A stretch of DNA of 62,158 bases from NCBI GenBank assembly GCA_016715625.1, contig JADJZU010000026.1, forward strand, positions 1 through 62,158, in the 5' to 3' direction. The DNA comes from Bacteroidota bacterium (GTDB taxonomy: Bacteria > Bacteroidota > Bacteroidia > Chitinophagales > LD1). Each line of letters starts with the position of its first letter. The stretch's first letter is position 1. The notes under the pieces were generated by a model that had not been told where the DNA came from, ran no database searches, and worked only from the letters and a program-made list of their open reading frames with translations. Below, piece after piece: positions 45,289 through 55,184 of the stretch. The translations under genes and the position numbers were made by a program.

Positions 45289-46725
45289 CTATGGAAATAT
45301 TCCCATGGCGTAGTAACTGTTTCGTATCTTATTAATAGATACAGCAAAGGCGGCCGTTCTCAGGTCTTCTACATTTTTTCTGCGCTTTTTGAATTCCCGA
45401 ATGTCGCGGTAGGCATTGATCATGGTGTCTTCCAATCCGGAGTTGACCAAGTCAATTTCATCGGCTCCATGTATCAAAGACTCAATTCTTGCTTTAGGAA
45501 CACTTTTGCCGGTAAGGTCTTCAATCAACTTAATAAAGTTGGTTTGATGTCTTTCCTCCCAACGCTTTTGCATTCTTCCAAAACGAACGTGCGATAAGTT
45601 TTTGAGCCATTCAAAATAAGATACGGTAACGCCACCGGCATTCACATAAATGTCCGGTATAATCATAACCCCTTTCTTATTCAGAATTTTCTCAGCGGCC
45701 GGAGTAATAGGACCATTTGCTGCCTCTGCAATGATTTTTGCTTTAATGCGGGCCGCATTTTTATCGGTAATTTGTTTCTCGAGTGCAGCCGGTATCAGAA
45801 TGTCGCATTCCAGTTCCAGCGCTGAGGCAGAGTCGGCAATTACTTTTCCTTTAGGATATCCTTTTACCGATTTCTTCTCTTGTCTGTATTTATAAAGATC
45901 CTGAATGTCTATCCCTTTTTCATCATATACTGCGCCATCAGCCTCCGCCACCGCAATGACGATTGCCCCATATTCACGAATAATACGGGCGGTGTGGTAT
46001 CCCACATTGCCCAGCCCCTGCACAATAACACGTTTGCCTTCTAAGCCGGTAGTGAGGCCCAGGTCTTTCATATCATCCGCATAGGAACATACTTCGTTTA
46101 AGGCATATACCACACCACGACCGGTGGCCTCCGTTCTGCCATGAATTCCGTTTTGTGATACAGGCTTTCCGGTTACGCAGGCGTATCCGTCTATTTCGCC
46201 TGGTTTCAAGGTCATATAGGTATCTACAATCCAGGCCATTTCTCTTTCACCGGTGCCATAGTCCGGAGCGGGCACATCAATGCCGGGGCCAATGAAGTTT
46301 TTCTTCACCAATTCCGCGGTGTATCTGCGAGTTATATTTTCAAGAATTTCCGGGTCTGTTTGGCGGGGAGAAATCTTAATTCCGCCTTTTGCACCACCAA
46401 ATGGCACATCTACAATAGCGCACTTATAAGTCATAAGCGAAGCTAAAGCCATTACTTCATCCTGGTCTACGTGAACAGAATATCGGATTCCTCCTTTTGT
46501 CGGCAGGCGGTGGTGCGAATGCTGAACGCGATAGGCTTCAATTACACGCACCTGGTTACCATATTTAACCGGGAAATTCATTTTGTAAATACTGTTGCAC
46601 GCTTTTATCTGGTCCAGCAATCCTTGAGGTGAGTCTGTAAAGGGGGCTGCTTTGTCAAAATAATAAGACACGCTGTCTGAGAAACTCAGGTTATTGATGT
46701 TAACCTTTCCATTTTTTTCTGGCAT
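45289..46725 (-). CDS. gdhA: Glutamate dehydrogenase (Glu/Leu/Phe/Val dehydrogenase family)
   Basis: Interconverts glutamate with 2-oxoglutarate plus ammonium. The 478-residue protein has the catalytic region VDVPFGGAKGGIKISP, the conserved VPAPDYGTGEREMAWI and the nucleotide-binding loop VQGLGNVGYHTA. The acidic residue after the strand that follows (VAVAEADG) hints at NAD rather than NADP, which is uncertain. It has its own consensus promoter. Together with glnN it handles ammonium. Confidence 0.95.
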   Translation of the reverse strand: MPEKNGKVNINNLSFSDSVSYYFDKAAPFTDSPQGLLDQIKACNSIYKMNFPVKYGNQVRVIEAYRVQHSHHRLPTKGGIRYSVHVDQDEVMALASLMTYKCAIVDVPFGGAKGGIKISPRQTDPEILENITRRYTAELVKKNFIGPGIDVPAPDYGTGEREMAWIVDTYMTLKPGEIDGYACVTGKPVSQNGIHGRTEATGRGVVYALNEVCSYADDMKDLGLTTGLEGKRVIVQGLGNVGYHTARIIREYGAIVIAVAEADGAVYDEKGIDIQDLYKYRQEKKSVKGYPKGKVIADSASALELECDILIPAALEKQITDKNAARIKAKIIAEAANGPITPAAEKILNKKGVMIIPDIYVNAGGVTVSYFEWLKNLSHVRFGRMQKRWEERHQTNFIKLIEDLTGKSVPKARIESLIHGADEIDLVNSGLEDTMINAYRDIREFKKRRKNVEDLRTAAFAVSINKIRNSYYAMGIFP

Positions 46726-46767
46726 AAATAATTTTTAGTGAATAATGTTTTAGTGCTTCGGTTATAG

Positions 46768-46798
46768 CAAACCTAAACAGAAAAGCTACTTCAACAAA
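46768..46798 (-). promoter_or_regulatory. Housekeeping promoter of gdhA
   Basis: On the minus strand TTTG (46795-46798) is followed after exactly 19 bases by TAGGTTTG (46768-46775), a full match to the Bacteroidota consensus. The transcript would begin about 35 bases before the gdhA start at 46725. Confidence 0.85.
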
Positions 46799-46847
46799 TC
46801 TGAACGACATGCTGAAATAGCTTTTGAATAGAGGTGCAATATTAAAT

Positions 46848-46883
46848 GTGTGTTGGTGTTTATTATTAAAGACACCAACACAC
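46848..46883 (-). terminator. 12-bp hairpin after the small lipoprotein gene
   Basis: Perfect arms GTGTGTTGGTGT and ACACCAACACAC enclose a 12-base A/T-rich loop. It lies 11 bases past the small lipoprotein stop and upstream of the gdhA promoter. There is no long T run, so termination is plausible but not assured; a role as mRNA 3'-end stabiliser or operator is also possible. Confidence 0.5.
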
Positions 46884-46894
46884 CGGAATACAGA

Positions 46895-47026
46895 TTAAGC
46901 CTTCACTTCTGTGGTGGTGGAATCTGCTTTACTGTAAGTAGGGCAGGTTTGGTGACTGCAAGAGGACACGGCCAGCAATAACCCGAATACCAAGGTTACG
47001 ATAGTGATGCTTTTGATTGTTTTCAT
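46895..47026 (-). CDS. 43-residue lipoprotein with CPTYSK motif
   Basis: MKTIKSITIVTLVFGLLLAV is a lipoprotein signal with a lipobox at VSSC. The remaining 20 residues are SHQTCPTYSKADSTTTEVKA, so the mature peptide is a lipidated tail of about 21 residues with a second cysteine in CPTYSK. Small lipoproteins with a CPxYS-like core recur in Bacteroidota as far as I recall, without known function. It is easily missed by length cut-offs. It lies between mpl (divergent) and gdhA (same strand). Confidence 0.78.
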   Translation of the reverse strand: MKTIKSITIVTLVFGLLLAVSSCSHQTCPTYSKADSTTTEVKA

Positions 47027-47188
47027 GATAATTGATTTTTAATTTTTATTGAAAGATGTCGGTGAAGTATTGTAACGGATTCTGTTTGCTTTTTGTTTTT
47101 AATCCTGCAGCAATTAATAACATTGCTTTGAAAACACAACGCGAATTTAGAAGAAATATTTTGCAGCGAAATTTATTAAGATAAGATT

Positions 47189-48546
47189 ATGAACATTCAT
47201 TTTGTGGCTATAGGTGGTGCGGTGATGCACAATCTGGCCATTGTATTGCACAGAAAGGGCCACGTCATCACCGGCAGTGATGATGCCATCAACGACCCAG
47301 CAAAAAGTAATCTGGAGCACGAAGGTTTGTTGCCCTCCTCGCTTGGTTTTGATGCCGGGCACATTCATGCCGGCCTGGATGCAGTCATACTCGGCATGCA
47401 CGCAAGGCTGGATAATCCGGAGTTGGTGCAAGCTCAAAAGTTAGGAATCAAAATTTTCTCTTTCCCCCAGTATATCTATGAGGTGTCTAAGAAAAAGCAG
47501 CGCGTAGTAATAGCGGGGAGTCATGGTAAAACTACAATTACCTCTATGGTCATGCATGTGTTGCGTGAACTAAATTTTGATTTTGATTACTTAGTGGGCG
47601 CTAAAGTGCAGGGGTTCGACACCGGAGTGAAAATTACCGATAAGGCACCGATTATAATTATCGAAGGCGATGAATACCTGGCATCGCCTATTCATAAAGA
47701 ATCCAAGTTCCTATTTTATAAACCGAATGTGGCGCTAATCTCCGGAGTGGCCTGGGACCACATCAATGTATTTCCGGATTATGAGGGCTATGTTCACCAG
47801 TTTGAGAAGTTCGCTAAAAGTCTCGAGGAATGGGGATTCCTTACGTGGTATGGGGAGGATGAAGAGCTAAAACGTATTTTCAATCAATTTGATGAAAAGT
47901 GCGCACTCGCCCGTATTTTACACACGAGTATACAATGCGGAATAACCAAAGTTTTCTGCAGACGCGCTTCGGTGAGGTGCCACTGAAAGTTTTTGGGGAG
48001 CATAATCTTCAAAATATTTCAGGAGCTAAAAATGTATGTAATGAACTGGGCGTGTTTGACGAGGATTTCTACAAAGCCATTTCAACATTTGAAGGAGCAG
48101 CGAACAGATTGCAACGCCTGGCTGAGGGGCCCAATGCCGTAGTGTTTAAAGACTTTGCCCACTCGCCATCTAAACTTAAAGCTACCGTAAATGCTATGAA
48201 GCGGCAATACAAAAGCCGAAATCTTGTGGCGGTGATGGAGTTGCACACTTTCAGCAGTTTGAATAAAGATTTTATGAAGGAGTATGCCGGATCCATGGAG
48301 GAAGCAGATGTGCCGGTAATCTTCTTTGACAAACACACTTTTGAGCACAAAAAGATGCCTCTGCTCGAAGAATCATTTGTAAAAGAGAACTTTGCCAACC
48401 AGCGGCTGCATATTTTTACTGATGCCAATGAACTAAAGAAGTTTTTATTGGAGCAGGAGTGGAGCAACCGAAATTTACTTTTAATGAGTTCAGGTAATTT
48501 TGCAGGAATGGATTTGGTGGCGCTTGCTCAACAAATTACTCGTTGA
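47189..48546 (+). CDS. mpl: Murein tripeptide ligase Mpl, frameshifted in this sequence
   Basis: Recycles peptidoglycan by joining UDP-MurNAc to L-Ala-gamma-D-Glu-meso-DAP. The Mur-ligase N-terminal domain (MNIHFVAIGGAVMHNLAIVL), the ATP loop VVIAGSHGKTTITSMVMH and the central domain are in one frame to about 47898. The C-terminal domain (RPYFTHEYTMRNNQSFL, then FGEHNLQNISGAKNVCNELG) is in another. One extra A in the AAAA run 47895-47898 restores a single protein of about 452 residues. Motifs on both sides are complete, so this is probably a sequence error. The 3' end overlaps the convergent gene by 11 bp. Confidence 0.88.
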
Positions 48547-49027
48547 CCGATTTCCTGATTATCTCCGAAGAGTCGCGCCTGCCGGTTTCAAATCGGTAGG
48601 TTGTTTCAGTAATCGGTTTGTTGTTTTTCAGATAGACTTTGTTCCCATTTGCATCTACTGTTACCTCATAGGTGTCCTTTTCTTGTTGCTCGCCCTGTAT
48701 TTGAATTTCTACAGGGTAATGCACTTGCCCATATTCCATTCTGTTATGAACCAACAATTGCCAAATCGTTTTATCCTTCGAGTAAACGCTAATTCGATAA
48801 TCATGGGCAAATTGTAGTTGGAAGGTAAATGCGCCTGCGCTGTTTACCTTTATTTTTTCTAAAAGAGTTGAATCATCGGAGCGAAGTTCGGCTGTGTAGT
48901 CTTTGGGGTGAATGCGTTCTGTTTCGTTGAATTTTAGCTTACCATCTATGATCACCGTTTGGCTATTTGCAGGGTGCAAATACATCCAGAGCAGCACCAC
49001 AACTGAAATTCTTACATACAAATTCAT
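48536..49027 (-). CDS. Secreted protein of unknown function
   Basis: A 163-residue protein with a signal peptide (MNLYVRISVVVLLWMYLHPA, then NSQ). The mature part looks like a beta-rich domain: TVIIDGKLKFNETERIHPKD and SAGAFTFQLQFAHDYRISVY recall carboxypeptidase-regulatory or CNA-B-like folds used in cell-surface proteins. No named family is claimed. The start at 49027 is chosen over an upstream codon because it opens the signal peptide. It is convergent with mpl and overlaps it. Confidence 0.75.
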   Translation of the reverse strand: MNLYVRISVVVLLWMYLHPANSQTVIIDGKLKFNETERIHPKDYTAELRSDDSTLLEKIKVNSAGAFTFQLQFAHDYRISVYSKDKTIWQLLVHNRMEYGQVHYPVEIQIQGEQQEKDTYEVTVDANGNKVYLKNNKPITETTYRFETGRRDSSEIIRKSVNE

Positions 49028-49146
49028 TCTTCGCCCGACTTTTTGTCTTGTCAAATTAAGCTCTTTATGACAAATGCTCCGCTTTACTGCCTTGGACAAT
49101 TATTTGCTTAAAGTGATTTACCTATTTATAAACAAAAACAAACACT

Positions 49147-51743
49147 ATGAATGCAAACAATTTTACAACCAAGGCTCTGGAAGCGCTGAGCAATGCACAG
49201 CAGGAGGCTTTTAATAACGGACATCCGCAGTTAGACACCATACATATGCTTAAAGGCATGCTGGATGCTGACCAGGATTCGCTTCCTTTCGTGCTGGAAA
49301 AGGCAGGGGTGAATAAAAATATCCTTTTGGGTAAGGTGGAAGAAAAACTGAAAACATTGCCCAAGGTTTCCGGTCAGGCAGCTGAATTGGTGCCTTCCAA
49401 TTCGTTTAGCAAGATGATGTTGCAGGCGAATAAACTGATAAAGGATTTTGAAGATAGTTTTGTGAGTATTGAATTGCTCTTACTTGCCTTATTGACCATC
49501 GGTGACGATACCTCTCGTTTACTAAAAGATTTAAAGTTAGATGAGAAAAAGCTCCGTTCTTCTATACTGGAACTACGCAAAGGGACCAATGTGACTGAAC
49601 AAAGTGCTGATGCGCGCTACAACTCATTGGATAAATACGCCATTAACCTAAACGCCCAGGCAAAAAACGGCAAGTTGGATCCGGTGATTGGCCGCGATGA
49701 GGAGATACGAAGGGTGATGCATATTCTCACTCGCAAAACCAAGAATAATCCATTGCTGGTGGGTGAACCGGGAGTAGGTAAAACAGCGATTGCAGAAGGT
49801 ATCGCTCATCGAATTGTGAAGGGCGATGTGCCGGAAAACTTAAAAAGTAAAGTGATTTATGCCCTGGACTTAGGGGCCTTGATGGCCGGTGCAAAATACA
49901 GAGGCGATTTTGAGGAACGCTTGAAAGCAGTAGTGAAAGAGGTGAAAGAGAGCTCGGGTCGAATCATTCTATTCATAGATGAAATACACACCCTGGTGGG
50001 TGCTGGAGCCACTGATGGCGCTATGGACGCTGCTAATATTATTAAGCCCGAGCTGGCTCGTGGTGAATTACGCGCAGTGGGTGCCACCACATTAAATGAG
50101 TATCAGAAATATTTTGAGAAAGATAAAGCACTGGAGAGACGTTTTCAAAAAGTAATGATTGAAGAGCCGACCGTGGAAGATGCCATTTCGATTTTGCGCG
50201 GATTGAAGGAACGCTATGAAAATCACCATAAAGTGAAGATTAAAGATGATGCCATCATCAGCGCGGTGACCTTAAGTAACCGTTACATTACAGAACGCTT
50301 TTTACCCGACAAGGCTATTGACCTGATTGACGAAGCCGCAGCTAAACTGCGATTGGAAATGGATTCTGTGCCGGAGGAGCTGGATGAAATTGAAAGACGC
50401 ATTATGCAAATTGAGATAGAACTGGAGGCTATTAAGCGTGAAGGAGACGAAAAGAAAATTACTGAGCTGAACCAGGAATTAGCCAATCTGAAAGACCAGC
50501 GCAATGACTTTAAAGCCAAATGGCAAAAGGAAAAGGAAATTGTAGATAAGATAACGGCCCGTAAACGCGATATTGAAAACCTAAAGCAAGAAGGGGAACG
50601 CTTCGAGCGCGAAGGGAACTACGAAAAAGTAGCTGAAATCCGCTATGGAAAAATCAAAGAAGCTGAAAACGATTTGAAGAAGTTTGATGAGTTGCTCTCC
50701 GAAATTTCTGCTGACAAACGAATGCTGCAAGAAGAAGTGACGGACGAAGATATAGCGGCTATTGTGTCGAAATGGACTGGAATACCGGTTAGCAAAATGC
50801 TGGAAGGAGAGAAGGAGAAACTGCTTCATCTGGAAGATAAGCTGCGTGAACGAGTGAAGGGACAGAGTGAGGCAATTGAAGTTGTAGCCGATGCCATAAG
50901 AAGAAGCCGTGCCGGCTTGCAGGATGAACGAAAACCAATCGGGTCGTTTCTTTTTCTGGGAACAACCGGTGTAGGTAAAACCGAATTGAGCAAGGCTCTC
51001 AGCTATGTATTGTTTAATGACGAGCATGCCATGATACGGATTGATATGAGCGAATATCAGGAGAAACATGCCGTGAGCCGTTTAGTTGGTTCGCCCCCGG
51101 ATATGTGGGTTATGATGAGGGCGGACAGTTGACCGAGGCTATCAGACGCAGACCTTACTCCGTAGTTCTGTTTGATGAGATTGAAAAAGCCCATCCCGAT
51201 GTTTTCAATATTTTATTACAAGTGTTAGATGATGGAAGGTTAACCGATAACAAAGGCCGCACCGTCAATTTCAAAAACACGCTGATAATCATGACCAGCA
51301 ACATCGGCTCCGATATTATTCAAAAAGCGTTTGAAGGAATCAAAGAGAAAGATATGCTGGCGGCATCTGAAACGGCCAAGATTGAAGTGATGGAGCGCCT
51401 GAAGCAGAGTGTGCGTCCGGAATTTCTCAACCGTATAGATGAAATTGTGATGTTCCATCCACTGATGCGCAGTCAAATTCGCGACATTGTGGAACTGCAA
51501 CTTGCTTACCTGCGCGATTTGCTGCAGCAAAAAGAAATCTCATTATCACTAAAGGATGAGGCCATTGATTGGCTGGGCGAAGAGGGATTTGACCCTCAAT
51601 ATGGCGCAAGACCTTTGAAAAGAACCATCCAAAAAGAGGTGGTGAACAAAATATCTAAAATGATACTGGGAGGGGAGGTCCAAAAAGGTCAAACAATCAC
51701 ACTGTATGCTAAAAACGGAGAATTGATTTTTGCTGTCAGTTGA
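49147..51743 (+). CDS. clpB: ClpB disaggregase, frameshifted in this sequence
   Basis: The AAA+ chaperone that works with DnaK to dissolve protein aggregates. The 865-residue protein has an N domain, a first ATPase domain with Walker A GEPGVGKTA (206-214), the long middle coiled coil with a conserved EAIKREGDEKKI-type heptad region, and a second ATPase domain with GTTGVGKTE (605-613). At 51099-51100 one G is missing: HAVSRLVGSPP should be followed by GYVGYDEGGQLTEAIRR, which is present in the next frame. The remainder to 51743 is intact. A sequence error is the simplest explanation. Confidence 0.94.
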
Positions 51744-51758
51744 TAATAATCGCACAAT

Positions 51759-51789
51759 AAAAAGGCAGGCTTTAAGCCTGCCTTTTTTT
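51759..51789. terminator. Bidirectional terminator between clpB and M48 protease
   Basis: AAAAAGGCAGGC and GCCTGCCTTTTT pair around a TTTAA loop. A and T runs on either side serve both convergent transcripts. Confidence 0.88.
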
Positions 51790-52882
51790 ATTCTTCCAGG
51801 TTGATTTGTATTTCTTTATATAAGCTATCCAGTTCGGCATCCGGTTGCCAGATAAAATCCTTTTTTGAAATCTCTTTGTTTACAAATGTGATTCGGTCTT
51901 TGGTCAGCGGGTGGGTGCTTAAAAACTTGTAACCATCCTCTTCCCCCTCCGATTCTTTTTGCAGCGTTTCAAAGAGTTCTTTCATTCCATGAGGGTCTAT
52001 TTTACGCTTTTTCATCAGGGCCAATCCATTCCGGTCGGCATCTTCCTCCAGTTGCCGGCTATAGCCCAATTGCTTTATCGCATCGGCATTTTCTATTATG
52101 ATAGCCGTAATGCCGCTGGCATCACCAAATAACACAGAAAGCAGTAATGCGCTCGACAAACTTCTGGCAATATTTCGGGTAGAGTGTTTCAATTGCACGT
52201 GCGAAAACTCATGACTGAGCAAAGCGGTCAGCTCCCGATAGTCATCCATCTTTCGAAGTATGCCTTCATACACTACTATTCTGCCACCCGGCAGCGCATA
52301 GGCGTTCACTACATTGTCCTTTACCACCACTACTCTTATGTTGTAATCGGTGGGGTAGTTCAGCTTTTTGAAAAAGTCATTAATGAGTTTAGTGTCCGTT
52401 TCGTTAATACTTTCTTCGCTCACCATTTTACTGTACACCGATTCTCCGAGTTGCTGTTCCCATTCCACCGGCAGGGTCATGGCAAATTTTTCGGCACCCC
52501 AAGGCACTACATAAAAATAGGTAAAGGCCAGTATGCCCAGAAATGCCATCGCCATTACCACCAAACCTATAGCCCCTTTACTGAATACCCAGTTGTAGGC
52601 TGACTTATGAAACGGGGCTAAAGGATATTGCCTTTTTAAGTCGTGCTCAAAACCTTTATGGGTTACTTCAATGTATTGAAATGGGAAATCGCCATACTTG
52701 AGAATAACCTTATCGTGCTCTGCAAAATCATTTTTGTGGATTTTATCTGTATTCCATTGCACATGATGCGCTTGAAAAGCGGCATCCGTATAAAAGATAT
52801 CTATCTGAAAACTGTTGAGTTGAATATCTGCCACATGCCCCACAGAAGATTTTCCATCAAAATATTTGCCCGTATAGTTCAT
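51788..52882 (-). CDS. M48 family zinc metalloprotease, membrane anchored
   Basis: A 364-residue protein with an N-terminal beta-rich domain (1-100), one transmembrane helix (about 104-124, GLVVMAMAFLGILAFTYFYV), and an M48 peptidase domain. The zinc motif HEFSH is at residues 224-228, with the third ligand glutamate in QLEEDADRNGLALM and STHPLTKDR near the end. It lies nine bases after a DUF898 membrane protein gene, a pairing seen in other bacteria. Substrates are unknown; membrane or envelope protein quality control is plausible. Confidence 0.9.
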   Translation of the reverse strand: MNYTGKYFDGKSSVGHVADIQLNSFQIDIFYTDAAFQAHHVQWNTDKIHKNDFAEHDKVILKYGDFPFQYIEVTHKGFEHDLKRQYPLAPFHKSAYNWVFSKGAIGLVVMAMAFLGILAFTYFYVVPWGAEKFAMTLPVEWEQQLGESVYSKMVSEESINETDTKLINDFFKKLNYPTDYNIRVVVVKDNVVNAYALPGGRIVVYEGILRKMDDYRELTALLSHEFSHVQLKHSTRNIARSLSSALLLSVLFGDASGITAIIIENADAIKQLGYSRQLEEDADRNGLALMKKRKIDPHGMKELFETLQKESEGEEDGYKFLSTHPLTKDRITFVNKEISKKDFIWQPDAELDSLYKEIQINLEE

Positions 52883-52891
52883 GTGGTGTAA

Positions 52892-53845
52892 TTAAAAATC
52901 GAGACCAATATCCAGAGAGTCCAGCAAATCATCGCCTGTAGCATCGTTGTAGTCTTCCTCGGTTTGCACCACTGCATCCGGATTAAATGGGCCGTTCAGT
53001 TCCAGATTATTTATCGTCATCCGCATTTGGCGCAAAATGGCCCAAGGTGTTCCTATGCCGAGCGTGAATACGATTAAGAAATAATTGGTGATTCCGGTTA
53101 TAAAAATATCACCGGCTGTCAGGTTAGATTGGAAATCGGACACCGCTTCGTCCTGCTCCAGTTTGGTGTTGTTGAAATAGTAGTGGTTTACATCACGGGC
53201 ATACCAAAAGGAATAAATGCCGAGAGTAAGGATAGTGAGGATGGTGCCTTTTACATTGAGCCAGAAATAATCGGAGCCATCTCCATCGTATCTGAATTTT
53301 ACATTGCCGAGTCTTACATGCTTCATCAAATATTGGGTCAGTGCAATATTGAACCAGCTGCCATAGATGCCTAAGGTAAGGACTGTGAGTAAAATGCCTT
53401 TGAACCAAATGCCGAATAGTTCCCGCAGGTTTCCACGATAGCCCATATGAATCCCTCTCCAGGAAGTGCGGCTTAAGCGATAGCGCAACCCACCATGAAT
53501 AGCCAATGGAATGATGGTTAACAGCCCCAGGATATACACTGCTACTCCCACAAAAATGATTGCTGAATTCTTAGACAGAATGGACAGGTTGTATATCAAG
53601 CCTAATACAAATACAATGGCTAATGCTTTAATAAATCCCTTAAACATTTCGTTCCCTGTGCCGTGAAACTGAAAGCGAGAGCCTGCAAACTCGGTTTCCC
53701 CATAGAGGTATTGAAGGTTTTTAGCTCTGGCCCAGGGGTAATAAAGCCCGAGGGTGATAATGGTAAAGAGCAGGTTGACGATGAGTATTCCAAAATACTT
53801 TCCGCCATCGCCATGCAGCCTGATTTGGTGTGTGTGGTTTTCCAT
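52892..53845 (-). CDS. YjgN family (DUF898) membrane protein
   Basis: A 317-residue integral membrane protein with repeated modules of the form ...TLGLYYPWARAKNLQYLYG and ...TLTLGIYSFWYARDVNHYYF. These are the hallmark of DUF898/YjgN. Three such modules are visible. The C terminus is acidic (DYNDATGDDLLDSLDIGLDF). No function is known for the family. It starts an operon with the M48 protease. Confidence 0.9.
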   Translation of the reverse strand: MENHTHQIRLHGDGGKYFGILIVNLLFTIITLGLYYPWARAKNLQYLYGETEFAGSRFQFHGTGNEMFKGFIKALAIVFVLGLIYNLSILSKNSAIIFVGVAVYILGLLTIIPLAIHGGLRYRLSRTSWRGIHMGYRGNLRELFGIWFKGILLTVLTLGIYGSWFNIALTQYLMKHVRLGNVKFRYDGDGSDYFWLNVKGTILTILTLGIYSFWYARDVNHYYFNNTKLEQDEAVSDFQSNLTAGDIFITGITNYFLIVFTLGIGTPWAILRQMRMTINNLELNGPFNPDAVVQTEEDYNDATGDDLLDSLDIGLDF

Positions 53846-53910
53846 GTGATGTGTGTTTAATTAGCGGAAAGATAAAGTCAATAGAACAAGTAGCAAATTT
53901 TACAGGCTAA

Positions 53911-55119
53911 TTATTCTACATACAGCACCAGGCCTTTCAGGTAATTTCCTTCGGGGTTAAAGATGCTTACCGGATGATCGGCCGGTTGGGTAAGCCGGTG
54001 AAGTATTTTGATTTTTCGTCCGGCTTCAATGGCGGCAGCTGTAATGGCTCCGTTGAACAAGTCGGGGGTGACCACTTGCGAGCACGAGAAGGTAAACACC
54101 ATGCCCTGCGGTTTTATTTTTTTAAAAGCGGTAGCATTGAGGCGCGTGTAGGCTTGTATGGCTCGGTGGCGGGCCGAAAAACTTTTGGCGAATGCCGGTG
54201 GGTCCAGTATCATGATGTCATAATCCTGTTCGGCAGTTTTCATAAAATCAAACACATCGGAGGTAAAGGACTGATGGGTGGTGTCCGACAGCTGGCCAAA
54301 GTTTCGGATTACATTTTCATCGGTGAGGGCTATCGCCTTTGCCGATGAATCTACTGAGTGAACCAACGATGCTCCGGCCTTTAAGCCATAAATAGAGAAT
54401 CCACCACTGTAGCAGAACGTATTCAATATCTTTTTGCCCGCAGCATAGTTTGCGAGCAAGGCCCGGTTATCGCGTTGGTCCAGAAAGAATCCTGTTTTTT
54501 GCCCTTGCTGAAAGTCAATCAGAAAGCGGTTGCCGTTTTCCTGCACTTCTGTTTTGTCCAGTTGCCCTACCAGAAAACCATCCTTGCCGCTGAGACCTTC
54601 GTGTTCATCGCCACTGTGGTGGGCCAGCGTGGCGACACTCTTGTCGTAGATAGCGGAGATTCGATAGCCCATGGCTTTTTGAATGGCTTCTGCAAACAGG
54701 CCTGCCTGCGCATGCATTCCTTTGTTGTGGGTTTGTATCACCGCCACATCATTATATACATCCACGATTAATCCGGGCATGCCATCTCCTTCGGCATTCA
54801 CGAGTCTGTAGGCATTGGTATGCGGATGTTCGGTCAAGCCGATTCGCTGGCGCATGGCCAATGCCGCTGCTATTTTTTGTTGCCATAAGTCCTCCAGCGA
54901 GTCTACCTTCTCAAAACTGAATAGCCGGACCGCAATGCTTCCCGTGCCCCAAAACCCAACGCCCAATGTCTTTCCTGCTTCATCTTTTACTTCCACCACG
55001 TCTCCCTCGGCCGGTTTTCCTTCGGTTCTTTTAATAGCCCCCGAAAAAACCCAGGGATGAAAACGCCTTACGGCTTCTGTTTTGTGGCGATGAAGGGTAA
55101 CGGAAATTGATTTTTGCAT
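53911..55119 (-). CDS. rlmI: RlmI-like 23S rRNA cytosine methyltransferase
   Basis: A class I SAM-dependent methyltransferase with an N-terminal PUA domain (KTEAVRRFHPWVFSGAIKR). The core shows GFFLDQRDNRALLANYAAG, the SAM site LNTFCYSGGFSIYG, DSSAKAI and the catalytic DPPAFAKS motif, with FTFSCSQVV near the end. The start at 55119 (MQKSISVTLHRHKTEA) gives 402 residues, like E. coli RlmI, which methylates C1962 of 23S rRNA. It is divergent from lipA. Confidence 0.88.
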   Translation of the reverse strand: MQKSISVTLHRHKTEAVRRFHPWVFSGAIKRTEGKPAEGDVVEVKDEAGKTLGVGFWGTGSIAVRLFSFEKVDSLEDLWQQKIAAALAMRQRIGLTEHPHTNAYRLVNAEGDGMPGLIVDVYNDVAVIQTHNKGMHAQAGLFAEAIQKAMGYRISAIYDKSVATLAHHSGDEHEGLSGKDGFLVGQLDKTEVQENGNRFLIDFQQGQKTGFFLDQRDNRALLANYAAGKKILNTFCYSGGFSIYGLKAGASLVHSVDSSAKAIALTDENVIRNFGQLSDTTHQSFTSDVFDFMKTAEQDYDIMILDPPAFAKSFSARHRAIQAYTRLNATAFKKIKPQGMVFTFSCSQVVTPDLFNGAITAAAIEAGRKIKILHRLTQPADHPVSIFNPEGNYLKGLVLYVE

Positions 55120-55184
55120 GTTGCAAATAAAAGAATGGGCAAACAATTGAACGAATAATCCATAGGCATGTTTATGTTTGTGCT

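Noticed and set aside
47899..48546. Separate Mur-ligase C-terminal domain gene starting at GTG 47899
   Set aside because: It is the continuation of mpl after a one-base loss in an A run.
51090..51110. Programmed frameshift in clpB
   Set aside because: No slippery heptamer or stimulatory structure; one missing G restores the family sequence, and similar lesions occur in many unrelated genes.
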